Notes: generated by a model from the letters alone, not told the origin. Counted from the stretch's first letter, positions 9,909 through 20,880 are shown. The stretch: 64,000 bases of DNA from Humulus lupulus (GCF_963169125.1 NC_084798.1:172823980-172887979), one strand, 5' to 3'. Numbers and translations: made by a program.

Positions 9909-12565
9909 CTAAGCCCCATCAGTTGGCCCTTTGGAGGTCGCGGTCTCATCCTGCTCCGCCGCGGCAGAGGCCTCTCCAGTCTCCGATGGAGGAACCTCCT
10001 TATTCAGGCGAGCTTGAAGCTGCGGCAACAAGAATGCCCAGAGGTCCGGCGACATGAAAGAAAAGTCCGCGTCCGGATTGTGGGACCAGCAGTGATAGAA
10101 CAGGTCTTGTAAGGACTGGTCCGACACGACCCGCTCGTCTTTCAGGGCGGCCTGGGCTTCGGCCTTCGCCGCCTCAAGATCTGTCCGCGATGCGGCCAGG
10201 GAGTTTTTAAGCTCCTGGTTCTCGGAGCGGATCTTCTCTAGCTCGGACGCGGCCAGGGAGTTTTTAAGCCCTAGGTTCTCAGAGCGGATCTTCTCTAGCT
10301 CGGCTTTAGAGGCCGCCAGAGCGTCTTTCGCCTCCTGACACTCCTGGAGGGCGGTCTGGCGATCAACTTCCAAACCCTCGAGCTGGGCCTTGGTCCTAAC
10401 AATGCCTCTATAGGCAGCAGCCATGCCCTGCAAGAAAAGAATGATAAATTAGCAAACTGGAAGGAAAAAGGCGGCGTGTGAGTGTTAAAGCCTTAAAAGA
10501 AGGGGGCACTTTACTGTTAAGGTCATGTCCATCGCAGACTCTATAACTCGGACCGGGCTCGTTGTTTCGATGGCCCGGAGCTCCTTCTCCCTGATATTGT
10601 AATAGTGGCTGACGGCGTAGCTAGCCGACTCATACACCGTACCCCAGAAGGCTTCGGGCATCTTCTCCAGAGCCCGGGGGTCGACCGGGATACGCACGTC
10701 CGGGGCTGCCGCGGCCAGATTCCCGACCTCTATTACCCCGTCCTGGGCGGCCAGTGGAGATCGTTGGGGTGGCGGGTGCATGAGTCCTGTCCTGGCGACA
10801 GGGAGGTTCGCCCCCGCGACCTGGGATGGCGGGGCTTTCTCCTTCTCCTTAGCCGGGGATTTGGTGGAGGCCCCGGCTGAGCTCTTGGACTCGCGAAGCC
10901 TCTTTAACCTCGGCCCTGCTGGGGGATTCCCACCGAACACAACGCCCTGCAGACTATTCCCGGGCTGAGACATCTCTTCTACCAAGAACAAAAAACATGG
11001 TTATTAGCAATCATGCAGAAATAAAGACAAAAGGTCCAAAGGCAATGAGAAAGCAAATACTAAGGGAACCCTACCCCCCGAGCTGGAAGAGCCTAGCACG
11101 ATTATCTCACGAACTGGCGAAGGTTCTAGGTCCGGTTCTGAATCGGGGCTGGACTCTTCTACGTACTGCCTAATCCCCGGAGCATAGATGCCCCTCTGGA
11201 GCGCAGGCCACGTGCGTAAATTGATCCCGTACTCCTCAAAAATGACCGACCTAAAGGCTAGGGTATTATCTACTACTACGGTACCCTTAGGCCGACTCTC
11301 TTGGTTGTCCAGCACAAGCTGGTCAACGCAGTGGAGCAGGAGCGTGTCCAGGTCCGGATTCCTTGGGTGACGATGGACGAGCTGCCTAGGGTTGAACCTA
11401 ACCAGCCGGGGGTCCGCAGTGGCCCTATCTACGTTCTTAAATAAGTAAGAGTTACCTTGACCGGAAGGACCCGCGGCTGCTCCGGATTGGGCCCTCTCCT
11501 CGCTCATCCCCTGGGCGACCTCCAAGGTCCTCTTCCTGTTCATCACCAGAGGAACTTCCTCACCTTCTTTCTCGCCTTCGTCGTCTGCGACCTCCTCCGC
11601 GACGATCGGTCTGTTGTCGCGAGCTGGGGGGGGCCCCCGGGGCCTTTTCAAATTCAAAGTCTGATTTGGGAAAATCAGCTTGCAGAATACCATCGTCTCG
11701 TCCGTTACGAGCGCGCGGTAGTCTTTCTCACTGGGGGGCAAGTTCGCCAGTGTATCGTATTGACCCCCGAGGGTCACAGACTTTTCGGTCCTCGCGTAAA
11801 TGGCTGCAAGGTTGGTTGAAATCAGAAGTGGAATAAGGGACGAGCTAAAATAAGATAATCTTTAAAAGGCGAGCTAAATCAAGGATCACTTACGAGGACG
11901 GTTGAAATAGTGATGATCGCAGTTTCGGAACCCAGTTGACATGAAAAACTGGTCTTTGAAGTCATTTGGATGGCTCGGCAGCTCGATCACTGCTGCTGTG
12001 TTGGGGAAGCGGGTTAAGTAATAGAACCCGTCGCCTCGCCCCGCTGGTCCGGGCTGGCTTTAAGGCAAAAGAAATATAGAATATCAGCAGGAGTGGGGAC
12101 CTCCCACTCATGCTTTTGGAACAAATACCTCAGTCCCGCCAGCAGACGGTATGAATTGGGGAGGAGCTGAAATGGGGCCAACCCCACATAGTTCAGAAAA
12201 TCAGCAAAATACTGATCCAGGGGGAGGAAGGCCCCTGCCTTGAAGTGTTCCCCGCTCCAGGCCGCGAACGACTCGTCGAGCGGCGTGCAGCTCCTCTCCC
12301 CATCCGCAGCAGGTCGGGCGATCACGGAGGTCTTCCCCAGAGGAATGTTGTGGTTAAGGAAGATTTTGGTGATCTTTGCCTGGCTGGTTATCTTCGAGAT
12401 GATTCTCTCCGCCTCGAAAAATGCGTCAGGAGCCACCTCGGCTTGCTTCTCCACCGCTGGCCCAAAGTGAGGAATTGGTGAGCTGGTTACCACCGCCTTT
12501 CCTTTATCCTGCTGGGAGGCCGAACTTCCCACATTCTTCTGTGGCAGATTTCTCTTTGGAGCCAT
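9909..12565 (-). pseudogene. Tat-A antisense gene (aORF), four exons
   Basis: Encoded opposite to gag-pol. Start ATG at 12565 (MAPKRN...). Exon 1 12565-11894 holds a Transposase_28-like domain (LPLDQYFADFLNYVGLAPFQL, then PNSYRLLAGLRYLF and VPTPADI), with a one-base frameshift near 12024. Exon 2 is 11803-11075, exon 3 10978-10515 and exon 4 10427-9909, separated by introns of 90, 96 and 87 bases with GT...AG ends (GTAAGT, GTAGGG and GTAAAG donors; acceptors ending CAG or TAG). Exon 4 is a Glu/Lys/Ala-rich coiled coil containing two copies of ELEKIRSEN, and ends with a conserved patch (NPDADFSFM). Function is not known. The family is annotated only as a putative gypsy-type transposon protein. 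The intron pattern shows that it is transcribed from the strand opposite to the genomic RNA. Confidence 0.8.
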
Positions 12566-13288
12566 CTGGTCGCCTATCGAACAAAAGAAAACACTTTAGA
12601 AAAGGCGACCCAAGCAGGAGAGTGAAGCAAGTATTAAGTACACGAGCTGGGGTAAGCCCAGCCCGTGGAGAGTGATGCCACGCGTTCGAAGGAACATGCG
12701 CCTATGCCCTCAACAGATCCCAGATTACTCGGAATTCGTGTGTCAGAGGACTCAGAGTAAAAAATTGCCTTGGGGGGAAAGTTTCAACAGGCAAGGCATG
12801 GCAAAACCGCTTTTGAGGCGTATTCCCTAAGCTACCCGGTTTTTGCACCCAAAATTCCTATGGATCCTACCCAGAGATTGTTCTTAAGAAAGAACCATGG
12901 AAACCATGTTCTAAGACGATGTCTCATGGCAAGTGGGCCCTAATCTAAGAAGGGCTGTCACCCTCCATATCCGCGCGACTCAGAAAACCTCTGCATGTGG
13001 CTACAGTAATTTTTTTTTACCTAAGCTACAGTGGCATGCTCTCAAAAATAAACAGGGGCAGAAGACTTACAGTATATGGTTAGATGGTGAGCGAGGTCGC
13101 TGCGCTGGTAGGAGCTTCGTTGGCACAGTGGTCTCCAAAGTTTTGAAGGAACTCGGACGCCTAAGCTTCGTGAACGAAGAAGATGAGAGCAATGGAAATG
13201 AGGGTTTTGTTCTTCGGAAGGTCAGAGAAAAGAAGGAAATTTGAGAGGTTTTGAATGGTAAGGTGGCCCGTGCGTGGGATGACCACCC
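12566..13288 (-). other. Leader/upstream region of Tat-A aORF
   Basis: About 720 bases without a convincing open frame, between the aORF start and the likely TATA box. It probably holds the 5' untranslated leader of the antisense transcript, perhaps with an intron. Short open frames here lack family signatures. Confidence 0.4.
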
Positions 13289-13300
13289 CTTTTTATACAC
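13289..13300 (-). promoter_or_regulatory. Putative TATA box of the Tat-A antisense gene
   Basis: Read on the minus strand the sequence is GTGTATAAAAAG, a good plant TATA box, about 725 bases upstream of the aORF ATG and about 250 bases inside the 3' LTR boundary. It would drive transcription toward pol, independent of the LTR. The start site is not determined. Confidence 0.5.
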
Positions 13301-13534
13301 GGGAAGGATCACGTGTAAAAGGCCCTTGGGAGACCCTCCACTCGAAATGTGAAACGACGGCTGGACAGTAGGCTAGGTCATTTAATGCGGTTCTCGTAGA
13401 GTGTACCGTCGCCACCCACGGCGTTCCACGTATCAGACGCCTGCGAAAATCATGGAATACGAAGGGTTGTGGGAGAAGTTTAAAAGCCCCTACTGTGGTC
13501 TCCCATATCTGACGTCATGAACCACGAGCAGGAG

Positions 13535-13547
13535 CTTGGGGGGCAGA
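13535..13547 (+). other. Tat-A terminal polypurine tract
   Basis: GCTTGGGGGGCAGA ends one base before the 3' LTR start TGTACG. Position and purine content are those of the plus-strand primer. Confidence 0.9.
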
Positions 13548-14301
13548 TGTACGCCCTGGTTTTCCCACGGGCTGTTTAGCAGGACGAGCCTCGGACTAAA
13601 TTATGTTTAGTCCGAGGTTCCCACAGGCCAGAGGCTCTATTTCCAGGACGGGCCTTTTCCATCTCGCACTTGTTGCACCAGGAGCTGGGAATAACATCCG
13701 GCGACCACGGACGGATAAGCTCGGGTTATGGATTGCTCCAGTGACGAGCTTCTCAGGAAGCTCTGACCCTATGGGAAGTCAACACGCAAGATAAACGTGC
13801 ATAATCCTGCCATCACGTGTCCGATATCCCCCTGACTTCTCGGACACGCAGCAGGAACGTGCGTATTCAGACACCCACGGATGAGTTGGGCCGTGCGGCC
13901 CAATATCTCCTTCCATACTGATTAGACCACACTTGTGTGTCAGGTTTAGGAATTAATCATGAATATCACAGAATTGATATGACAGATGGTAAGGTCACGA
14001 GATGACCTCCCTACCAACTTCCAGGTGCCTTCTCCTATAAATATGGATACCCTGGGAGTTGATAGGGGTTGGAAAAATAGTCTTGTAAGAACTATATACT
14101 TTGTAAACCAATTACCCAGAAAAGATCAATAATATTGACTAGTGGAGTAGAAGGATTTTAACCTTCGAACCACTTAAAAACGTGTCTGGAGTCACCTAGT
14201 TCTTTCCACAAAGATTTCATATCTGCGACGGTTCTAATTTTAAGTACTAATCTCTTTCTCTTCTTCTCTTAATTATCTGTTGCCGAAGAACCGCGTCAAC
14301 A
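13548..14301 (+). repeat. Tat-A 3' LTR
   Basis: 754 bp, TGTACGCC to GTCAACA, nearly identical to 1586-2339. The TATA-like CTATAAATA lies at 14035-14043. It is followed by the TSD copy GATAT. Confidence 0.95.
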
Positions 14302-14388
14302 GATATGATCCTGACTGATATTAATATTTATTAAAATGAGTCCATATATTCCGCTGTGTACCTTTGATTTGATCATTTAAAACCAACA
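14302..14388 (+). repeat. Copia-type LTR, right piece (Copia-1)
   Basis: Continuation of the LTR interrupted at 1585. GATAT at 14302-14306 is the target-site duplication of Tat-A. The remaining bases end in AACCAACA at 14388, a typical LTR 3' end after TTCCGCTGTG. The next bases (GTAGGTGCTTC) are not the usual copia primer-binding site, which favours a solo LTR. This remains an inference because the left flank is missing. Confidence 0.6.
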
Positions 14389-14429
14389 GTAGGTGCTTCA
14401 AGGTGGTGTTAGTGGCATAGTTTTTTTTT

Positions 14430-14855
14430 GGGATATTTGCGGCATAAGTACCCAATGTTTGGGTTTTGTACGCGGCATAGACCCAAAGTTTATTTTTAGT
14501 GGCAAAAGTACCCAAAGTCAGTAAAACTGTAATTCCATCAGCCTCCTCCGTTAGGTTCCGTTTCGTGATGACTGGACCAACACGTGTCACTTCGTGATTG
14601 GTCCAACTCAATAATATATTAGGGATATTTGCGGCATAAGTACCCAATGTTTGGGTTTTGTACGTGGCATAAGTACCCAATGTTTAAAAATAATTATGAT
14701 TTGGACCAATAAAAACGTGACACGTGTCTGCCTAACGGAGGAGACTGATGGAATTACAGTTTTACTAACTTTGGGTACTTTTGCCACTAAAAATAAACAT
14801 TGGGTCTATGCCGCGTACAAAACCCAAACATTGAGTACTTATGCCGCAATTATCC
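14430..14855. mobile_element. Foldback MULE-like MITE with long inverted repeats
   Basis: Terminal inverted repeats of about 125 bp (14431-14555 and 14731-14855) pair with only a few mismatches. They begin GGATATTTGCGGCATAAGTA and run inward to CCTCCGTTAGG. Nine T residues flank both sides (14421-14429 and 14856-14864), the TSD length typical of Mutator-like elements. A second copy of the outer TIR lies inside at about 14622-14685. There is no transposase frame, so the element is non-autonomous. Confidence 0.8.
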
Positions 14856-14889
14856 TTTTTTTTTAATTGCCGTAGGTAGAGAGAATTAA

Positions 14890-14944
14890 GGAGAAGAAGA
14901 GAGAGAGAGAATGAAAGAGACACTTTGAGAGAGAGAGAGAGAGT
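14890..14944. repeat. GA-rich microsatellite
   Basis: Interrupted (GA)n run next to the MULE-like element: GAGAAGAAGAGAGAGAGAGA, then an 18-base GA run ending at about 14944. It explains the Ser/Leu-rich open frame on the minus strand. Confidence 0.85.
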
Positions 14945-15831
14945 GATGTCTTTCAAATGGCAGGAGCAATTTTGTCTAATCTTTCAAAAATAACATAATT
15001 TTGTGATAATCTTTACTACACCTCAAAAAATCAATTCTTTTGAAAAAATATATTAATTTTATATAAATAATTTAAAGGGCTCTCAATTTCTCATTACAAA
15101 TTTTTTATAGTTTAATTTTTTATAATCTATTGCGCTCTTAATAATTTTTTATTAAGTTAATAATTTAATTTTATATAAATACCCTACCCTACCTTATTTT
15201 ATTTTATTTATTTTTCATAATTATCTAACTAGCTTAAATTTCTAGTTTTGCCCTCCTTGCAACCTAGTCACAATACAAGATTCGTTTGACTAAACTTCTT
15301 TAAATTCTTTTTTAGCTTCTAAAAGTAAAAAAGTTATTTTGGAAATATTTGGAAATAAATAATCTAAAGTGCTCTCAATTTCTCATTACAAATTTTCATC
15401 TCTATAACCTGTACGGCGACGCCCCTACTCACGACACTGCTAGCAGCTCAATGCTCCCTCGCGGTGTACCTTCCATCTCTCTACTACTCACGGTGCTCTG
15501 CTCACTCCTAACATCGCTTCTTAGTCTCCACACGGTATTGTACTATCAGAATCTTGGCTTATTTTCTCCTTTTTAAGTTTTACTTCAGATTCTTGGTGTG
15601 GATTTTTAGTTTTTAAATTATTTATTTTCAGGTTTATTTCCGCCCTCCTATTAGCATTGGACTCTCTCTGACTCTTAATGTTGGAATCTTTCTCTCAGCA
15701 GGTATATTTTCACTTATTTTTGCTCTTAATTTTTTATATTAATATGTAAAACTGTTAAACTAAATACTTTGAATTTCAGATTTTTTTTAATATTAAATTT
15801 TTAGTTAATTTGTTTAAAATTGTAAAACTAT
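14945..15831. other. AT-rich region with no gene recognised
   Basis: About 890 bases, mostly A/T. A less AT-rich patch (15405-15545) carries a short open frame of low-complexity character without recognisable similarity. I see no promoter, splice or repeat structure that I can support. Confidence 0.5.
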
Positions 15832-15834
15832 TTA

Positions 15835-15987
15835 GGGTGCATTTGAGGCCATATTATACTATATTGTATTATACACTGTTATATTAGATTGTATTGCATA
15901 GAATGTGTACTGTATAGAAATATGTTTTACAATCTAATCTAATCTAATATTATACATTATAACGATATAATATGGGTAAATGTACCC
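15835..15987. mobile_element. Tourist-like MITE 1
   Basis: 153 bp. The left end GGGTGCATTTGAGGCCATAT pairs with the right end ATATGGGTAAATGTACCC. It is flanked by TTA at 15832-15834 and 15988-15990, the TSD of PIF/Harbinger-type elements. The interior is AT-rich with repeated TCTAATCTAAT. No coding capacity. Confidence 0.65.
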
Positions 15988-15990
15988 TTA

Positions 15991-16216
15991 GTGGGTGTTT
16001 GGTATGAGGTTTGAGTTTGTGGGAGTAGAGTTAGAAGGGCTTTAGATTAAAAGAATATGAAACTCAAGTGTTTAAAAGGGTTAAGATTACCTTAAAATTA
16101 AACTAAAAAATAGGAGTCTCTTAGAAACACAAACTCCAAAGCCATTAAATATAAATTTACCAAACATGGATTAGATTTGACATGCCCATTCTCATCAAAC
16201 CAAACCAAACATCCTG
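15991..16216. mobile_element. Tourist-like MITE 2
   Basis: 226 bp. The left end GTGGGTGTTTGGTATGAGG and the right end AACCAAACCAAACATCCTG form imperfect inverted repeats. TTA flanks both sides (15988-15990 and 16217-16219), so it shares one TTA with MITE 1. No coding capacity. Confidence 0.55.
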
Positions 16217-16219
16217 TTA

Positions 16220-17311
16220 GTGTATACTGGATGCTATGTTGTGCTGACTAAATATTGTATCTTGTATGCTTTGATAATATGTGCTAGTTGAATTGTTATT
16301 GTATAATATATATGCATTGTATGCTGTGGGAATGTGTGCTGGCTGAATGTAATATATGCTTGCTTTGTGCGCTAGCTAAGAATTGAATAAAAATTAGCGG
16401 AATAATTAAAATAATTTACACTAAAATTAATTTTATTATTGAGGTGAAACTATAGATAATCTGAAAGACATTACTTCTTTGACTATAAAAGATGAGGATT
16501 TGTACATATAATGAAAGTCAATTGTTGGTAGAATTGGTCTCCCAAAGGTTTCTTTGGTGATGAATGACAAGATTATTTATTTTCTTTAAAGTTTGGAATA
16601 AATGACAGTAAAATGAGAGATGAAGGTGAGGATTTTTAATCATTCTTGTAACAGTTTCATTTTTTAAGAAAAATGAGAGATGAAGATAAAGATTTTGGAA
16701 TTCGGTCTATTTTAATTTCGTATTTCTTTTCTAAATTCATACATATTCAACACATAGTAATATCATATGAATGTCTCAGTGTTAAAAGATAATGTAAGTT
16801 TACAAATAATATAGAAATGTAAGGGGATTAAAAGATAAATGGTTTGTGTCCTAAATGAGTGTCTTCTTCATATTATCTATTTCGTGACAGTAGTTGAAAA
16901 TGAAATGATTATTCAGATGTAGTAATTAATTGACTAATAATTGGAAAAGAGCTAGCATATGTATGCAAAAAGTTACAACTCTCCGGACATGTGGTGATTT
17001 CTCGTAGTTGTGTTCCGGCTATGGGTGGCATCCGACTTATGTCAGGGTACTCGACCACTATTTATGACCCCTACAGCGGTTGTCCAGGAATGTTAAATAT
17101 TCCTTTTCTCTATGGGAAGAGCCTTGGGGCTCCTTTTTCATTCTCATATGTTCCTTTCATTCTATTTCATCTTAGAAGTTTAGATCCTTTCTGTCTATTT
17201 CAAATTTCTCAAGTTCAAAGGGAAACATGTGGGTTTTTTCTAGGTTCAACGTTCAAGCAGCTTAATGGAAAATGTAGAATGAGCTTGGAGGTTGAGGTGG
17301 AAACTTTCCTG
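16220..17311. other. Region with no gene recognised
   Basis: About 1.1 kb, AT-rich to 16930. It contains simple variants of TGTATGCT/GTGCTGGCTGAA near 16210-16380 and a diverged repeat of AAATGAGAGATGAAG (16613 and 16670). It leads into the DUF4283-type pseudogene. I see no supported feature. Confidence 0.4.
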
Positions 17312-18165
17312 ATGGAAGAAGTTATGAGCCAAGTCGAGAATGTTGCTTTGGAGGACTTTGCGCTCGAGTTGGTGGCTGATACAACATAGATAAGGGAGTC
17401 GGTCGAGAAGTCCTTGGTGGGCATATTCATGGCTAAGAGATTTACGTCAAATGGGTTATTAAGAACAGTCTTGGGCAAATTTTGGAGACCAAAAGGAACC
17501 TGAAAAATGCAATAAGTCTCGAAAGGAATATTAGGAATATTCATTTTCAGGTTCATGGAGGCCCAAGATGTGTAGAAAATCCTTGATAATCGACCATGGT
17601 CCCCGTGTGATGGTTTCATCCTATTGAACCCTTTCCCTCTATTGGGGGTGTGGATGGATGTTTGTATGAAGACTACTTCGATTTGGGTCCGTACGTTGGG
17701 AGTTCCAGTAGATGTCATGTTAGAAGATAGTCTCCAAAGGATATCGACTAAGGTTGGGAGGTATATGGATAGTATCCTTGTCTTTCGAAATGGGATGTTG
17801 GTTAATTCTTTTCTCCGTATCAAGATTGAAATCTTGGTTGATGTTCCAATTCAAGCTTGGTTTTGGCTGCCTTCTTCAATGAATACAACAAGACTAGGAG
17901 ATTGGGTCCGGTTGAAATGAAATGTTACCGTTGGTTTGCTTTTCTTGTGGTGTTTTGGCCATGAACAATAGGATTGCTCAGGGAAAAGGAAAACTATCAT
18001 GTCTTCCGATGGACACTCGGTTCCTCTGTGTGGCCAATGGCTTCGTTTGGGGTCAAAGGTTTTCAACTGCTTCTCTATTTTGGAGATGATGGAGGAGAAA
18101 GCGTTAGATGATCTTTATAACTATGACGGAATGAAGGTTACTTCAGAGTACAATTGTGACAGTTA
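17312..18165 (+). pseudogene. DUF4283/zinc-knuckle protein pseudogene (LINE ORF1-like)
   Basis: Read from ATG 17312 (MEEVMSQVENVALEDFALEL), with a TAG at 17387 and further stops and shifts. It retains the order seen in plant LINE ORF1 and related proteins: an N-terminal Glu-rich start, then SLVGIFMAKRFTSNGLLRTV, LGIFIFRF, NRPWSPCDGFILL, the DUF4283 core IWVRTLGVPVDVM...ISTKVGRYMDS, and RIKIEILVDVPI at about 17820. A CCHC knuckle remnant (CFSCGVL, then a shifted GH) is near 17940-17985. No endonuclease or reverse transcriptase follows, because the next segment is a Cassandra-like LTR. It is either a truncated LINE or a decayed host-gene copy. Confidence 0.65.
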
Positions 18166-18490
18166 GAATATCATGATCCGCAGGGGGAAAGACCGAGTGA
18201 AAGTTGTGCAATCCCACATCGTTGGGGAAGGTCAAGTGTGATGATTCTAAGACTGTGTAGGTATGAGACTACACAATTGGAGATGGCTTAAATGGATTGA
18301 TGGGTACTACCTATGCCAACAAGATGCATCTTCTTTTTGGTAGCCCATCACTTGAGAACTCCAAAGTTAAGTGTGCTTGACCTGGAATAGTCTCATGATG
18401 GGTGAATTCCTAAGAAGTTTTCCCAGGAAGGGTGCGAGTGAGGACAAAGTGTTAGGACGAGTTTCCTAATACAACATAGTGATGGGTTGG
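18155..18490 (+). mobile_element. Cassandra-like TRIM LTR with 5S-derived segment (truncated)
   Basis: AATCCCACATCGTTGGGGAA (about 18209) and AAGTGTGATGATTC are typical of Cassandra LTRs. GAACTCCAAAGTTAAGTGTG (18356) followed by GATGGGTGAATTCC (about 18398) matches the 5S rRNA box A to box C region in order and spacing. Cassandra carries this segment as an RNA polymerase III promoter. The LTR end is missing because the Copia-2 LTR begins at 18496. It is not a 5S gene: the box A and box C regions carry mismatches and the surrounding sequence is LTR. Confidence 0.75.
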
Positions 18491-18495
18491 CCTGG

Positions 18496-20838
18496 TGTAC
18501 AACAAAAATTTTGTAACATATTTAAACTACTTTTAAATATGCGGATCCATTAATATACATGTATTAATCATAAACAAGAAAAGAATAAAGAACATACATC
18601 TTGATGCCTATCAAGTGTCATTGCTATCTTTTTCGTAAAATAAACAATCTTCCTATCCAAGCTGCTCCCAGGTACTCACATCAAGTTCTTCCACAACGTT
18701 CTCTACACCTCAAGAAGTGTGTGGGCACTTAGAGAATAAATGATGATATATTTTTTATTCAACTTGATGTACTCAACACATGAGATCAAGAGAATAGACA
18801 TGAGATTGGTTCTGTATCTTTTTCAGGGAGAGATGGTAAGTATCGTTCTTTTCTTAGAGCGAATAAATTTAGTATCTAGTTATTTTCTGACAAGTCTAAC
18901 TTAAATAGAATATATTTAAATTTTAAAAATTAAATATGTAACCAATTACAATTTATCTTTTAATTAATTAATTATCTTATTAATGAAAATATCAAAACTA
19001 ACTTTTTGAATTTTTCATTAATTAATTAATTGAATAAATAAAAGTAAAAAATTCATCCCTGATTTCTATAGCTGCACGCCACACACACTCCAGGGATTGT
19101 GTGTGTCGTGCAGTACCTTATAAAATAGGGATATTTATTTTCTCAACTATTATTTAATTATTTTAATAATGTAAACATCAAAACTAACTTTTGACTTATC
19201 TATTAATTAATTAATTAAATAAATAGAAGTGAAAAAGTCAACTCTTGATTTTTTTATGTGCTACACGCCCAAATGAGTCCCTGAGACTCCTTGGTGTGTG
19301 TAGTTTCCTAGAAAATAGGGTCCAAGATTTTTTTTCACAATTATTTAATTATTTATTCAAGCTACCTTATCAGATAAAATCCAGAAACTTGATAATTAAT
19401 TCAAATTTGAATCTATTATCTTTTTAACTAATTATCACATATAATTAATTATTTGAATAAATATCAATATTTTAAATTCAAATCCAATTTGAACTTATCA
19501 GATTATTATCTCCCACTCAAATAAAGATATTTAATTAATTCTACTAATTAAAACCAATTTTAAATAAATATTAATTTTGAAAATTTGATATTTATTTTAT
19601 AATTTAAAAAATTATAATAAATTAATTATTTATATAATTTCAAATATTATACAAAATTAATTATTAATTAATTTTGATAATTACAACTATTTTGTAATTA
19701 ATTAATTAATCACTATTATCACATAATTGCATATTTGGCCCGAAGAACAAATTTCTCCTTAAATATGTTTTTTTTTTACCATTTTACCCTTTATATCAAC
19801 TCTTGCCTAGAAAAATGTTGATAGAGCCGTTGTGGGGACCTATGAACCTGTAATTCCAAGCTCCAATAAATATGTGATTATTAATTAAACTATTTAATTA
19901 AATAATCTTAATTTATTAATCTCATGATTACTCCACTATAAATATGAGACTACACTCTTGTAATTATAGACATCTCATTTACTGAGTACTTTATAACAAT
20001 AAATCGTCCAATGATATAATCATTACATACAAATTAACCCTCTAATAATGGTTCATAATTAATCGGGAATAAAATAACCGTTTTACCCTTTTAATTATAT
20101 CTTGTTTCCTTAAGTACCATTGATATTACCAGTGAAATTTAATTCATAACTAAATTATGAATTTGAGCTCAATAACCTTTCAGTCCCAAAAGTCAACCGT
20201 TAAGAAAACCATTATTCAATCTCTTATGAGAAGGTATAGATTCCTTATCTGTATACTATGTCCCCATCCATTTACATTAATGAGTTCCCAAAACAAAAGT
20301 TTCTAGCCTAATCATTCTGACAAACCCTAACGAGTGAATCAAAGAACTCATATAACATAAACATCAGTTCATAGTAACTTCAGGATTAATATTTATTTGT
20401 ATATGATCATCAGTGGATATATTTAATTAATACTTCGAAACAGTATTTAACTAAGTATTAATAAACATATTTGGTCCAGTTGTATATATTCTCTAATATA
20501 TAAAGCACATTCACTAAAGTGTCCTACTACACTTGTAATCCAGATCTGGATCACATGTATTCATAATACTAGTGGACTGTACTTGTAGTATTTAATCTAA
20601 AGATTCCATAACTTTATTTTACTGCGAACTATTCAAGTTCACATATCTCAAACACAATCCTCCCATACCAATACGTGGTTGAGATCACATATATGAACTT
20701 GAGAATTTTTCTCATATTTACTTAATATTATCACAAAATAATATAGTCCATAAAATATATGCATAAAAAATTCAATCTATTTATTTATTTCTTAAAACAA
20801 TGTTTACTACATATGCTTTCAGGGCACAATTCCCAACA
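18496..20838 (-). repeat. Copia-2 3' LTR
   Basis: On the minus strand it begins TGTTGGGAATTGTGCCCTGA (20838 downward) and ends TTTTTGTTGTACA at 18496, about 2.34 kb and very AT-rich. It is the same family as 1-1585. The preceding five bases CCTGG (18491-18495) are the likely TSD, but the partner copy is not in the window. Copia-2's coding parts follow at 20.9, 45.3 and 58 kb. Confidence 0.8.
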
Positions 20839-20854
20839 ATATCCCACCTGCCCT
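20839..20854 (-). other. Copia-2 polypurine tract
   Basis: The minus strand reads AGGGCAGGTGGGATAT just before the LTR start TGTTGGG. This is the purine-rich plus-strand primer typical of this copia group. Confidence 0.75.
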
Positions 20855-20880
20855 AAAGCAAATGAGGCATCTCTCTCATT

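Larger units (their letters stand above)
1586..14301 (+). mobile_element. Tat-A: full-length Ty3/gypsy Tat-lineage retrotransposon
   Basis: A 12.7-kb element with two 754-bp LTRs, a perfect TSD, PBS, gag, protease, RT, two RNase H domains, integrase, a 122-bp tandem array, a four-exon antisense gene and a terminal PPT. The second RNase H and the antisense ORF are marks of the Tat group (Ogre/Retand-like). By eye the LTRs differ at about four positions (in the GTTTAGTC, TTTTCCAG, GATTGTTC and AAATAGGG contexts), so insertion is recent. Gag-pol is nevertheless interrupted by a frameshift near 5145 and a TAG at 6645, so this copy looks non-autonomous. Confidence 0.95.

Noticed and set aside
14321..14866. 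Open frames with repeated GTYATYKTQTLGTYA-like words on both strands
   Set aside because: They arise from the inverted repeats of the MULE-like MITE.
15349..15576. 75-codon open frame
   Set aside because: Low-complexity Ser/Leu-rich product without recognisable domain; the surrounding region shows no gene structure.
18350..18480. 5S rRNA gene
   Set aside because: Only the box A to box C part is similar, it has mismatches, and the surrounding sequence matches a Cassandra LTR.
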